Origin: Kocuria sp.
GTDB taxonomy: Bacteria > Actinomycetota > Actinomycetes > Actinomycetales > Micrococcaceae
NCBI RefSeq assembly: GCF_030530945.1
Contig: NZ_JAUMTZ010000001.1
Span: forward strand, 268,546-332,545
Length of the DNA: 64,000 bases
Direction of reading: 5' to 3'
In this document: one piece after another, positions 51,442 to 59,199 of the stretch
Position numbering within the stretch: the first letter of the stretch is position 1
Layout of the letters: the number at the start of each line of letters is the position of its first letter
The notes under the pieces: model-generated
Database searches by the model: none
The model's input: the letters and a program-made list of their open reading frames with translations, nothing else
Told to the model about the DNA's origin: nothing
Made by a program: the position numbers and the translations under genes

Positions 51442-52518
51442 ATGCCCCGGACGAACAGTGAAAAGTCTCATTCCACCGCCGGCATGTACGTCCACTCGGG
51501 GGAGGAGTACACCCGGGACACCACCTACATCGAGGACCGGATCGTGGCGGACCCGGAGCACGCCCACCTCGCTCCCGGGGCCCAAGCCTGGCCCGTGGAG
51601 GCGGGCCGGTACCGGCTGATCGCGGCGCGGGCGTGCCCCTGGGCCAACCGCACGCTAATCGTGCGGCGGCTCCTGGGCCTGGAGGACGCGATCTCCGTGG
51701 GCATGCCCGGCCCCACCCACGACGCCCGCTCGTGGCGCTTCGACCTGGACCCCGACGGCCGGGACCCGGTGCTGGGGACGGAGCGCCTGCAGGAGAACTA
51801 CTTCGCCCGGTTCCCGGACTACCCGCGCGGCATCACGGTCCCGGCCATCGTGGACATCCCGTCCGGCGGGGTGGTCACCAACGACTTCGAGCAGATCACG
51901 GAGGACTTCAGCACACAGTGGAGGGACCACCAGCGCGAGGGCGCCCCGGAGCTGTGGCCCGAGGACCTCGTGGACGAGATGCGCCCGGTGATGCGCCGGA
52001 TCTACACGGAGATCAACAACGGCGTGTACCGCTGCGGTTTCGCGGGCTCGCAGGAGGCCTACGACAAGGCCTACGACCGGCTGTGGACCGCCATGGACTG
52101 GGTGGAGGACCGGCTGTCGGGCCGCCGCTACCTCATGGGAGACCACATCACGGAGGCGGACGTGCGCCTGTTCACCACCCTGGTGCGCTTCGACCCCGTC
52201 TACGTGAGCCACTTCAAGGCCTCCCGGAACAAGCTCACGGAGATGCCGAACCTGTGGGGCTACGCCCGGGACCTGTTCCAGACCCCCGGGTTCGGGGACA
52301 CGGTGGACTTCCAGCAGATCAAGGAGCACTACTTCGTGGTCCACGAGGACATCAACCCCTCGCAGATCGTCCCGCTGGGCCCCGCACTGGAGAACTGGAC
52401 CACGCCGCACGGCAGGGAGGCCCTCGGTGGTTCGCCGTTCGCCCCCGGCGCCACCGCTCCGGGCCCGGTGCGCGCCGAGGAGCGGGTCACCGCCGGGCAC
52501 AATCCCCTGGTCCCGTAG
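51442..52518 (+). CDS. Glutathionyl-hydroquinone reductase-type (Xi-class GST) protein
   Basis: The 358-residue product has the Xi-class features: an N-terminal thioredoxin fold with ARACPWANRTLIVRRLLGLE (catalytic Cys65), WRFDLDPDGRDPVLGTERLQ, a VVTNDFEQI loop and a helical C-terminal domain with NNGVYRCGFAGSQEAYDKAY and GDHITEADVRLFTTLVRFDP. Such enzymes reduce glutathionyl- or mycothiol-conjugated quinols; in actinobacteria the thiol is probably mycothiol (inference). A ~45-residue Pro/Ala-rich tail is extra. The ATG at 51442 follows AGGAGG. Confidence 0.92.
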   Translation: MPRTNSEKSHSTAGMYVHSGEEYTRDTTYIEDRIVADPEHAHLAPGAQAWPVEAGRYRLIAARACPWANRTLIVRRLLGLEDAISVGMPGPTHDARSWRFDLDPDGRDPVLGTERLQENYFARFPDYPRGITVPAIVDIPSGGVVTNDFEQITEDFSTQWRDHQREGAPELWPEDLVDEMRPVMRRIYTEINNGVYRCGFAGSQEAYDKAYDRLWTAMDWVEDRLSGRRYLMGDHITEADVRLFTTLVRFDPVYVSHFKASRNKLTEMPNLWGYARDLFQTPGFGDTVDFQQIKEHYFVVHEDINPSQIVPLGPALENWTTPHGREALGGSPFAPGATAPGPVRAEERVTAGHNPLVP

Positions 52519-52712
52519 CGGAGCGCCCCGCGCGTCCGGGGAGGGTCTCTTGGTGGAGATCCCACAAAGCGGGGGCGGGGGCATTTGTGCCGGAGCCTCC
52601 CGGCGCTTCGTCCGGACCCGGGACTAGGGTTGAGACGACGTGCTCCCGCGGCCCGCCCGTGGGGGAGTAGCCCGTTCCACGATCCGCAGCCCCCCACCTC
52701 CCGAGGAGATCC

Positions 52713-53558
52713 ATGGCCCCGTACCGCAACCAGCGCGCCGCAGCACTTCCCGCCCGACTGTCCCGTTCGTGGTTGCTGACCTCAGCGGCCGACACCTCGC
52801 TGTTCGCCCCGGCGATGGCGTCGGAGGCGGACTCGGTGATCCTGGACCTCGAGGACGCGGTGCCGGAGGGGGACAAGGACCGGGCGCGTGCGGAGACGAT
52901 CGCGGCCATGGAGAAGGGCGTGAGCGCCTGGGTGCGCATCAACGACATCTCCACCCCGCACTGGGAGAAGGACCTGGCAGCCCTGAGCGAGGTGCGCAAT
53001 CTGCGGGGCCTCGTGCTCGCCAAGACGGAGCACCCGGACCACATCACCAAGACGGCCATGATGAGCCGGGCGGGAACGCCGGTGGTCGCCCTCATCGAGT
53101 CCGCCGTGGGCCTGATGAACGCGTACGACATCGCCCGCGCGCCGGGTGTCTTCCGCCTGGCCTTCGGCGTGGGGGACTTCCGCAAGGACACGGGAGCCTC
53201 GGGGGACCCCATGGCCCTCGCGTTCGCCCGCTCCACCCTGGTCACCGCCTCGCGCGTGGGAGAGCTCCCCGGGCCCATCGACGGCCCCAGCAACGGGGCG
53301 TCCGGGGAGGAGCTGGCGGCCGCGTGCAAGGTCACGCAGTCCATGGGGATGACGGGCAAGCTCTGCCTGGACCCGGCGCAGACGGACGGGATCAACCGTG
53401 CGCTGGCGCCCAGCGAGCAGGAGATCCACTGGGCGCGGGAGATGATCGAGCGCGCGGACTCCGGTCACGGGGGAGCGGACGGCTCCTACCTGCCGCGCCT
53501 GGCCCGCGCCCGCAAGGTCTCGGAGCTCGCGGAGACCTACGGCCTCTGGAACAGCTGA
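52713..53558 (+). CDS. HpcH/HpaI aldolase/citrate lyase (CitE-like) family protein
   Basis: The 281-residue TIM-barrel protein has SVILDLEDAVPEGDKDRAR (metal Glu/Asp), WVRINDI (substrate Arg), ALIESAVGLMNAYDIA (metal Glu) and GVGDFRKDTG, plus GKLCLDPAQTDGINRA. CitE-like proteins cleave or form C-C bonds in (3S)-malyl-, citramalyl- or methylmalyl-CoA type compounds. It is alone, without CitD/CitF, so it is not part of a citrate lyase complex. GAGGAG stands about 6 nt upstream of the ATG. Confidence 0.85.
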   Translation: MAPYRNQRAAALPARLSRSWLLTSAADTSLFAPAMASEADSVILDLEDAVPEGDKDRARAETIAAMEKGVSAWVRINDISTPHWEKDLAALSEVRNLRGLVLAKTEHPDHITKTAMMSRAGTPVVALIESAVGLMNAYDIARAPGVFRLAFGVGDFRKDTGASGDPMALAFARSTLVTASRVGELPGPIDGPSNGASGEELAAACKVTQSMGMTGKLCLDPAQTDGINRALAPSEQEIHWAREMIERADSGHGGADGSYLPRLARARKVSELAETYGLWNS

Positions 53559-53639
53559 GCCCCACCGGGGGCGGGCCACGGCCGTGACCCCGCTCCCGGG
53601 CTCAGGCGGTGCGCACCGGCTGGTGCGGCATCCCTCGGC

Positions 53640-54350
53640 TCACAGCGGCATGTCCCAGCCGGCCAGTAGCCGCCCCACGGCGGGATCGGCGAGGGAGCCC
53701 ACCAGGTAGTCGCTCGTGAGCGGCTCGTCGTGGCCGTTCGGAGCCCCGAGCACGCGGAGTCCAGCCTTCCCGGCCGCGGTGGCACCTGCGGGAGAGTCCT
53801 CCACCGCGAGCGCGTCCGCGGCGTCCACGCCCAGTCGGCGCACCGCCTCCTCGTAGATGTCCGGGGCGGGCTTGCCGCGGGGGACGTCCTCCGCGCTGAC
53901 CCAGGTCTGCAGGGTGTCCGCGAGGCCGACGGCCCGCAGCTTGCGGTCCAGGATCCTGCTGGTGGAGTTGCTGGCCACGGCCACGGGAACGTGGCGGGCC
54001 ACGGCCTTCACGGTCTCCACGGCCCCCGGCAGTGGCTCCAGGACGGAGCCGACCACCTCGGCCTCGGTGTCCACGAGTGCCCGGTACACCTGCTCGACGC
54101 CCGGTGCCCGCGTCCCGTCACGCCGGTCCGCGGCGGCGGCCCGCTCGGCGATGAACTCCGCGATGTCGCGCGCGGACAGGCCCATGAGGGAGACCTGGGT
54201 GCGCTCGTCCAGCTGCACGCCGAAGTCCGCGGCCACCCGCTTCTGCACGCGCGCCCACGCGCGTTCCGTGTCCATGAGGACCCCGTCGCAGTCGAAGACG
54301 ACCGCGCGCGGTCGCCAGGGGGAGTCGGGCGTGGGCAGCGTGGGTTCCAT
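53640..54350 (-). CDS. HAD-superfamily phosphatase (beta-phosphoglucomutase-like)
   Basis: The 236-residue product has HAD motif I VVFDCDGVLMDTE (nucleophile and acid Asp), motif II VAVASNSTS, a Lys in RGKPAPDIYEEA and motif IV ALAVEDSPAGATAA, with an alpha-helical C1 cap as in beta-phosphoglucomutase and phosphoglycolate phosphatase. It is divergent from malQ, which would suit a sugar-phosphate role, but the substrate is not determined. ATG at 54350; an ATG 12 nt upstream is possible. Confidence 0.88.
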   Translation of the reverse strand: MEPTLPTPDSPWRPRAVVFDCDGVLMDTERAWARVQKRVAADFGVQLDERTQVSLMGLSARDIAEFIAERAAAADRRDGTRAPGVEQVYRALVDTEAEVVGSVLEPLPGAVETVKAVARHVPVAVASNSTSRILDRKLRAVGLADTLQTWVSAEDVPRGKPAPDIYEEAVRRLGVDAADALAVEDSPAGATAAGKAGLRVLGAPNGHDEPLTSDYLVGSLADPAVGRLLAGWDMPL

Positions 54351-54397
54351 GCGCCCAGTCAACCACGCGCGGGCCGTGACCCGGGGCGGGCGGGTGC

Positions 54398-54432
54398 GGC
54401 GTCGTGGGCGGGAGCGGGCGGCGTCGTGGGCG
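54398..54432. promoter_or_regulatory. Two direct repeats GGCGTCGTGGGCG, 22 bp apart
   Basis: GGCGTCGTGGGCG occurs at 54398-54410 and again at 54420-54432, a 22-bp period (two helical turns), within the 99-bp divergent region between the HAD gene and malQ and just upstream of the malQ -10. This is the layout of a regulator binding pair; it also matches 8 of 9 bases of the GGCGTCGTC repeat. Confidence 0.45.
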
Positions 54433-54437
54433 CTGGC

Positions 54438-54443
54438 TAGAGT
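54438..54443 (+). promoter_or_regulatory. -10 hexamer TAGAGT of leaderless malQ
   Basis: TAGAGT ends 6 nt before the ATG at 54450 and no ribosome binding site is present. Confidence 0.6.
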
Positions 54444-54449
54444 GGACGC

Positions 54450-56681
54450 ATGGCTGAGACAGCAGGAACTTCAGGGCAGACGGCGCTGCGGCGCCTGGCC
54501 GAGCACCACCGCGTGGCCACCGAGTACGAGGGCTTCGACGGCACCACCGTGACCGTGCCGGAGGCCACCCTGCGCAGCGTTCTCGCGGCGCTGGGTGCGG
54601 ACGTCGCGGACGACGACGCCGTGGCCCGCTCCCTGCGCGAGCGCGAGCTGGCGCCGTGGCGGCGGCTGCTGCCCCCCGTGGTCGTCGCGGAGGCGGAGCG
54701 CGGGGACACCGTGGCCGTCACCCTGGCGGAGGGGGAGTCCGTCCGGGTGAGTCTGTGGCCCGAGGACGAACCGGAGGAGAGCCGCGAGCTGGAGCCCACT
54801 TCGGGGACGGGCGCCGAGACGCGGGAGGTGGACGGCGCGAGCGTGAGCCGCGTGCTCTACTCCCTGCCGCGGGACCTCCCCCTGGGGTGGTACCGGCTGG
54901 AGGCCGAGACGGGCTCCGGGCGGCGGGAGCGCATCGACGTGGCCGTGACCCCGCGGCGGCTCAGCACCACGGACCGGCTGCGCGGGCGCCGCAGGTGGGG
55001 CTACATGGCCCAGCTGTACTCGGTGATGTCCTCGCGCTCGTGGGGCGTGGGCGACCTCTCGGACCTCGCGTCCCTGGCCGCGATCAGCGGCGTGGAGGGC
55101 GCCGACTACGTCCTGATCAACCCCCTGCACGCGGCGGAGCCCGAACCGCCCGTGGAGCCCTCCCCGTACCTGCCCTCGAGCCGCCGGTTCTTCAACCCCC
55201 TCTACCTGCGCATCGCGGACGTGGCCGAGTTCCCGTACCTGCGCCCCGCGGACCGCGAGGTGGCGGACCGGCTCGCCGCGATCCAGCGCAAGGCCGTGCT
55301 GGAGCCCGACTCGATCGACCGCGACTCCGCCTTCGCGGCGAAGCTCAAGACCCTGGAGCTGCTCTACACGGTGCGTCGCTCCCCCTACCGCCAGCAGCAG
55401 CTCGAGGCCTTCGTGGCGAGTGCGGGCCAGCCCCTGCAGGACTTCGCCCTGTGGTGCGCACTGCGGGAGGAGCTCGGCGCGGACTCACCGCTGTGGGAGA
55501 CGGAGGCGAGCTCCCCGGAGTCCCCCTACGCCGAGGAGGCGCGCTCACGGCTGAGCCACCGCGTGAACTTCCACGTGTGGCTGCAGTGGCTGCTGGACGA
55601 GCAGCTCGAGGCCGCCCAGCGCGCCGCGCACCGCGCGGGCATGGACATCGGCGTGATGCACGACCTCGCGGTGGGCGTGCAGAAGAACGGCGCCGACGCC
55701 TGGGCCCTGCAGGACGTCATGGCGTCCGGCGTGAGCGTGGGTGCCCCCGCCGACATGTACAACCAGCTGGGGCAGGACTGGAGCCAGCCCCCGTGGGACC
55801 CGGAGAAGCTCGCCGCCGTCGGGTACCGCCCGTGGCGCGAGATGATGCGCACCATCTTCCGCCACTCCGGGGGTGTGCGGATCGACCACGTGGCCGGCCT
55901 GTTCCGGCTGTGGTGGATTCCCGAGGGCAACGATGCCTCGGACGGCACGTACGTCTACTACGACCACGAGGCCATGGTGGGAGTGCTCGCCCTCGAGGCG
56001 GAGCTCGCCGGCGTGGTGGTCGTGGGGGAGGACCTCGGCACCGTGGAGGACAGCGTGCGCGAGTACCTCGGCGAGAAGGGGGTGCTCGGCACCTCCATCC
56101 TTTGGTTCGAGATGGACGGGGACGAGCCCCTGGACCCCTCCCGCTACCGGGAGCTGTGCATGGCCTCGGTGAACACCCACGACCTCCCGCCCACACCGGG
56201 CTACCTGGAAGGGGTGCAGCTGCAGCTGCGGGAGGACCTCGGTCTGCTGGCCCGCTCCCCGGAGGAGGAGCGCGAGGACGCCCGCAAGCAGCTCGAGACG
56301 TTCTTCGCGGCGGTCGAGGACGCGGGATACCTGCCGGAGGGCGCGGAGGCGGATGCGCCCACGAAGATCCGCGCGCTTTACCGCTATTTGTGCGACGCGC
56401 CCTCGCTGCTGCTCAACGTGGCGCTGGTGGACGCCGTGGGGGAGAAGCGGATCCAGAACCAGCCCGGCACCAGCGACGAGTACCCCAACTGGCGGGTCCC
56501 CCTCGCGGACTCCGAGGGGCGGCCCGTGATGCTCGAGTCGCTGGCCCGCTCGGAGCGGGTGAACGCGCTGGTGGACGTGGTCAACGAGGCGCTGGGGACG
56601 AGCCGGCGCGCCCTCACCACGCGGGCCCCGAAGCAGCCGGAGCGCCGGGACGCCGCGGACCCCTTCCGCGGCGCCTCCTGA
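54450..56681 (+). CDS. malQ: 4-alpha-glucanotransferase
   Basis: Transfers glucan segments between maltodextrins in glycogen/maltose metabolism. The 743-residue GH77 protein has the N-terminal extension (about 1-170) of actinobacterial MalQ, then the barrel: WGYMAQLYSVMSSRSWGVGD, NPLHAAEPEPPVEPSPYLPSS, GVRIDHVAGLFRLWWIPEG (nucleophile Asp region), VVVGEDLGTVEDSVREYL (acid/base Glu), MASVNTHDLPPTPGYLEG (third Asp) and QNQPGTSDEYPNWRVPLAD. Divergent from a HAD phosphatase. Confidence 0.95.
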   Translation: MAETAGTSGQTALRRLAEHHRVATEYEGFDGTTVTVPEATLRSVLAALGADVADDDAVARSLRERELAPWRRLLPPVVVAEAERGDTVAVTLAEGESVRVSLWPEDEPEESRELEPTSGTGAETREVDGASVSRVLYSLPRDLPLGWYRLEAETGSGRRERIDVAVTPRRLSTTDRLRGRRRWGYMAQLYSVMSSRSWGVGDLSDLASLAAISGVEGADYVLINPLHAAEPEPPVEPSPYLPSSRRFFNPLYLRIADVAEFPYLRPADREVADRLAAIQRKAVLEPDSIDRDSAFAAKLKTLELLYTVRRSPYRQQQLEAFVASAGQPLQDFALWCALREELGADSPLWETEASSPESPYAEEARSRLSHRVNFHVWLQWLLDEQLEAAQRAAHRAGMDIGVMHDLAVGVQKNGADAWALQDVMASGVSVGAPADMYNQLGQDWSQPPWDPEKLAAVGYRPWREMMRTIFRHSGGVRIDHVAGLFRLWWIPEGNDASDGTYVYYDHEAMVGVLALEAELAGVVVVGEDLGTVEDSVREYLGEKGVLGTSILWFEMDGDEPLDPSRYRELCMASVNTHDLPPTPGYLEGVQLQLREDLGLLARSPEEEREDARKQLETFFAAVEDAGYLPEGAEADAPTKIRALYRYLCDAPSLLLNVALVDAVGEKRIQNQPGTSDEYPNWRVPLADSEGRPVMLESLARSERVNALVDVVNEALGTSRRALTTRAPKQPERRDAADPFRGAS

Positions 56682-56715
56682 GCGCTGCCGGACGGGGGTT
56701 GCCCTCCCGAGGGAA

Positions 56716-56739
56716 TTAGGTAAGACTGTCCTTACCTAA
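56716..56739. promoter_or_regulatory. IdeR/DtxR-like iron box TTAGGTAAG-N6-CTTACCTAA
   Basis: Perfect 9-bp arms. Read from either end it gives a 19-mer matching 13-14 positions of the IdeR consensus TTAGGTTAGGCTAACCTAA, offset by 5 bp, as expected when two regulator dimers bind opposite faces. It overlaps a possible -10 (TAATCT, 56736-56741), suited to repression by iron-loaded regulator. No iron gene follows directly. Confidence 0.6.
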
Positions 56740-56928
56740 TCTCCTGGGTGAGGAGATGGGACCGAGGAAGAACGCATCGGGGTGGTGTGCCGGGTCATGG
56801 ACGGCGCGCCACCCCGCTGCTCATTCCGCTCCCCCTCGGTGCCGCACGGCCACCGCGCCGGATTGGCGCCGTGCGGGTCACCGGCTAGGATCGGGGGGTG
56901 CTCGATCGCACCGTTTCCGACTGCGTAT

Positions 56929-56957
56929 TTGCGAGCGAGTCCGCAGGAGCCTAGAAT
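56929..56957 (+). promoter_or_regulatory. Vegetative promoter TTGCGA-N17-TAGAAT of the rpmB operon
   Basis: -35 TTGCGA (56929-56934) and -10 TAGAAT (56952-56957) at the optimal 17-bp spacing. Start expected near 56964, giving a ~230-nt leader before rpmB. Confidence 0.7.
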
Positions 56958-57194
56958 CTAAGGCTGTCGTGTGGTGGAGTCCATCTACCGGCGCCTTGAA
57001 CTTCACCGTCTTCGTCGTAGCGAGTGCCCTCACCGGTACTGCCGCGGGTCGATAACCATCACGCCCGGCGTGCGAACGGTGGCATTTTCTCGAGGTGGCG
57101 GATCGCTCTTGGCTGCGGCTGCCGGCGGAATGCCGCCCGGCGGCCACCATGCGCGCCGTCATTTCGTCGACATTGGACATTGGAGGAGAACACT

Positions 57195-57431
57195 ATGGCA
57201 GCGCACTGCCAGGTGACCGGGGCCCAGCCGGGCTTTGGCCACAGCATCTCGCACTCACACCGCCGCACGAAGCGCCGGTGGAACCCGAACATCCAGAAGA
57301 AGCGCTACTGGGTGCCCTCGTTGCGTCGCAACGTGACGCTCAACCTGAGCGCCAAGGGCATCAAGGTCATCGACGCCCGCGGCATCGATGCCGTGGTCAA
57401 CGAGCTCATCGCACGTGGGGAGAAGATCTGA
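57195..57431 (+). CDS. rpmB: 50S ribosomal protein L28
   Basis: The 78-residue product reads MAAHCQVTGAQPGFGHSISH, SHRRTKRRWNPNIQKKRYW and ends GIDAVVNELIARGEKI, the L28 family. It lacks the paired CxxC zinc ribbon of the C+ form. GGAGGAG precedes the ATG. First gene of rpmB-rpmG-rpsN, with 1-4 nt between genes. Confidence 0.97.
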   Translation: MAAHCQVTGAQPGFGHSISHSHRRTKRRWNPNIQKKRYWVPSLRRNVTLNLSAKGIKVIDARGIDAVVNELIARGEKI

Positions 57432-57432
57432 G

Positions 57433-57600
57433 ATGGCCAAGGACAAGGACGTACGTCCCATCATCAAGCTCAAGTCCACGGCCGGCACCGGGTTCACCTA
57501 CGTGACCCGCAAGAACCGCCGTAACAACCCCGACCGCCTCGTCATGAAGAAGTACGACCCGGTGGTTCGCAAGCACGTCGATTTCCGCGAGGAGCGCTGA
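57433..57600 (+). CDS. rpmG: 50S ribosomal protein L33
   Basis: The 55-residue product (KDVRPIIKLKSTAGTGFTYV, TRKNRRNNPDRLVMKKYDPV) is the zinc-free type, with no CxxC pairs. It starts 1 nt after the rpmB stop and ends 4 nt before rpsN. Confidence 0.96.
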   Translation: MAKDKDVRPIIKLKSTAGTGFTYVTRKNRRNNPDRLVMKKYDPVVRKHVDFREER

Positions 57601-57604
57601 ATCC

Positions 57605-57910
57605 ATGGCCAAGAAGTCCAAGATCGCCAAGAACGAGCAGCGCAAGGTCATCGTCGAGCGCTACGCCGCCAAGCGTGCCGAGCTGAAGAAGACCCTCGTG
57701 GACGAGAACGCGTCCCCCGAGGCCCGCGAGGAGGCCCGCCTGGGTCTGCAGAAGCTGCCCCGCGACGCCTCCCCGGTGCGCGTGCGCAACCGCGACCAGA
57801 TCGACGGTCGTCCCCGCGGCACCTTCCAGCGCTTCGGGATCTCCCGCGTGCGCTTCCGCGACATGGCTCACCGCGGCGAATTGCCCGGCATCTACAAGTC
57901 CAGCTGGTAA
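57605..57910 (+). CDS. rpsN: 30S ribosomal protein S14 (zinc-free type)
   Basis: The 101-residue product is the long S14 form without the CxxC pairs of the 61-residue form: LPRDASPVRVRNRDQIDGRP, RGTFQRFGISRVRFRDMAHR. Together with zinc-free L28 and L33 this forms the set that many actinobacteria place under Zur; I see no clear Zur box upstream, and in Micrococcaceae this set may be the main copy. Confidence 0.96.
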   Translation: MAKKSKIAKNEQRKVIVERYAAKRAELKKTLVDENASPEAREEARLGLQKLPRDASPVRVRNRDQIDGRPRGTFQRFGISRVRFRDMAHRGELPGIYKSSW

Positions 57911-57987
57911 TTTCTGGACCGGAAGGGCCCTGACCCCCGGTCGTCCCTTCCCCAGAGAGTGCCCATCGAGTCCAGGAGGACAAGCAC

Positions 57988-58272
57988 ATGGCTATGAACC
58001 GCAGCGAACTCGTCGCCGCAGTCGCCGAGAAGTCCGGCAACACCCAGGCTGCCGTCAACGGCATGCTGGATTCCCTCTTCGAGGTCTTCGAGAGCTCCGT
58101 CTCCAAGGGTGAGAAGATCACCGTTCCGGGCTGGCTGTCCGTGGAGCGCACCGACCGTGCCGCTCGTCAGGGCCGCAACCCCCAGACCGGCGAGGCCATC
58201 CAGATCCCGGCCGGCCACGGTGTCAAGCTCACCGCGGGCTCCAAGCTCAAGGCTGCTGTCTCCTCCAAGTGA
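57988..58272 (+). CDS. hup: HU-family DNA-binding protein
   Basis: The 94-residue product has the HU fold: NRSELVAAVAEKSGNTQAAV at the N-terminus and ERTDRAARQGRNPQTGEAIQIPAG, the DNA-binding arm with the R-N-P-x-T-G motif. It lacks the Lys/Ala-rich C-terminal tail of mycobacterial HupB. It follows rpsN by 77 nt and ends in a strong terminator. AGGAGG precedes the ATG. Confidence 0.96.
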   Translation: MAMNRSELVAAVAEKSGNTQAAVNGMLDSLFEVFESSVSKGEKITVPGWLSVERTDRAARQGRNPQTGEAIQIPAGHGVKLTAGSKLKAAVSSK

Positions 58273-58311
58273 GGCAGGCGCGCGGGCGCTTCCTGCCCGC
58301 GCAGCACCCGA

Positions 58312-58342
58312 GGGACCGTTCACGCACGGCGTGAACGGTCCC
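58312..58342 (+). terminator. Strong terminator after hup
   Basis: GGGACCGTTCACGC (58312-58325) pairs perfectly with GCGTGAACGGTCCC (58329-58342) around a 3-nt loop, followed by TTCGT. Confidence 0.88.
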
Positions 58343-58445
58343 TTCGTGCGTTCCGGGGTCCCGGCTCCGCTCGGGGTGGGGTGGACCGTCTCTGCACGGC
58401 GCGCGCGGGGCCCCGGCGGAGCTCGAACTCGCGCGCGCCGTGGCG

Positions 58446-58451
58446 CATAAT
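58446..58451 (+). promoter_or_regulatory. -10 hexamer CATAAT
   Basis: CATAAT lies 42 nt before the GTG of the next membrane protein gene, which has its own ribosome binding site (GGAGGT). No clear -35 is seen. Confidence 0.45.
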
Positions 58452-58493
58452 GAGGGTGTCCTGTTCCCGCCGCTCTCGTCCCGGAGGTGTTCG

Positions 58494-59090
58494 GTGTCCC
58501 CTCGCGCCCACCGGCTTGCCCGGGGCTGGGTGGTCGCCCTCGTGGCCACCACCCTCGCGGCCGGTTCGCACGCCGCTGTGGACGGGAACTGGCCCTCGCT
58601 CCTGATCATCGCGCTGAGCACCTGCCTGGCCGCTCCCGTGTGCATGCTCCTGGGTGGGCGAGCCCTCTCCCGCTGGAGCATGGCCGCCGCCGTGGGGCTG
58701 TCCCAGGCGCTGCTGCACATCCTCTTCGCGAACTCCGCGGGCGGGATGCAGCTGGTGGACCACACGCACCACCACGTTGCCGCCGCGGGTGACGGACCGG
58801 CCGTGGTGATCTCCGGTCTTCCCGACGTGGCGCACCACGGGGCGGGCATGCTCGCGGCACACGCGGTCGCCGCGCTGGCCACCTACGCCCTGCTGCGCCG
58901 TGGGGAGGTCACACTGTTCCGGCTCGTGGCCGCACTGTCCCTGCGGGTGCTGCGCATCCTCCGCGTCGTCGTGCGTCCCGTGCTCGTCGCCGTGCCGCGC
59001 CGGGTCTCGTGGAGCTCGCCGCGGGCGCTTGTCGACCAGCTGCTGCTCTCCTGCGTCTGCGGCTACCGCGGTCCTCCCGCGCTCGGCTAG
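58494..59090 (+). CDS. Membrane protein with His-rich loop, first gene of the copper cluster
   Basis: The 198-residue product has about five hydrophobic segments (about 10-30, 35-55, 60-80, 110-132, 138-160) and an external loop with HTHHH followed by HH near residues 85-115, which could bind copper. The GTG at 58494 follows GGAGGT by 6 nt; a frame starting 54 nt earlier lacks a site. The C-terminus is basic with a Cys-x-Cys pair (LLLSCVCGYRG). I do not know the family; its place before copC suggests a role in copper handling. Confidence 0.7.
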   Translation: MSPRAHRLARGWVVALVATTLAAGSHAAVDGNWPSLLIIALSTCLAAPVCMLLGGRALSRWSMAAAVGLSQALLHILFANSAGGMQLVDHTHHHVAAAGDGPAVVISGLPDVAHHGAGMLAAHAVAALATYALLRRGEVTLFRLVAALSLRVLRILRVVVRPVLVAVPRRVSWSSPRALVDQLLLSCVCGYRGPPALG

Positions 59091-59199
59091 GCATCGCCCC
59101 AGGACACCTCGTGGAGCGATGCCGTGCCCCGCAGCCATCGCATCCACCTAGCCGCCCCGTGCGGCCAGCACGCGCCCACCGGCGCAGGAGAACATCCTC

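Larger units (their letters stand above)
56682..57194. other. 513-bp noncoding gap with iron box, promoter and long leader
   Basis: Contains an IdeR/DtxR-like inverted repeat (56716-56739), TAATCT right after it (56736-56741) as a possible -10, a hairpin CCGCACGGC/GCCGTGCGG (56842-56876), a good vegetative promoter (56929-56957) and the long 5' leader of rpmB. A frame of 99 codons starts at 56756 directly after GAGGAG but its product has no recognisable features and poor spacing, so I do not call it a gene. Confidence 0.55.

Noticed and set aside
56756..57055. 99-codon frame after the iron box
   Set aside because: GAGGAG abuts the ATG with no spacing, the product is Arg/Ser/Trp-rich without features, and it overlaps the rpmB promoter; a noncoding RNA is at least as likely.
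57195..57910. Zur-dependent paralogue set of ribosomal proteins
   Set aside because: The proteins are zinc-free types, but no Zur-like palindrome is visible upstream and the promoter looks vegetative; the set may be the main copy in this lineage.
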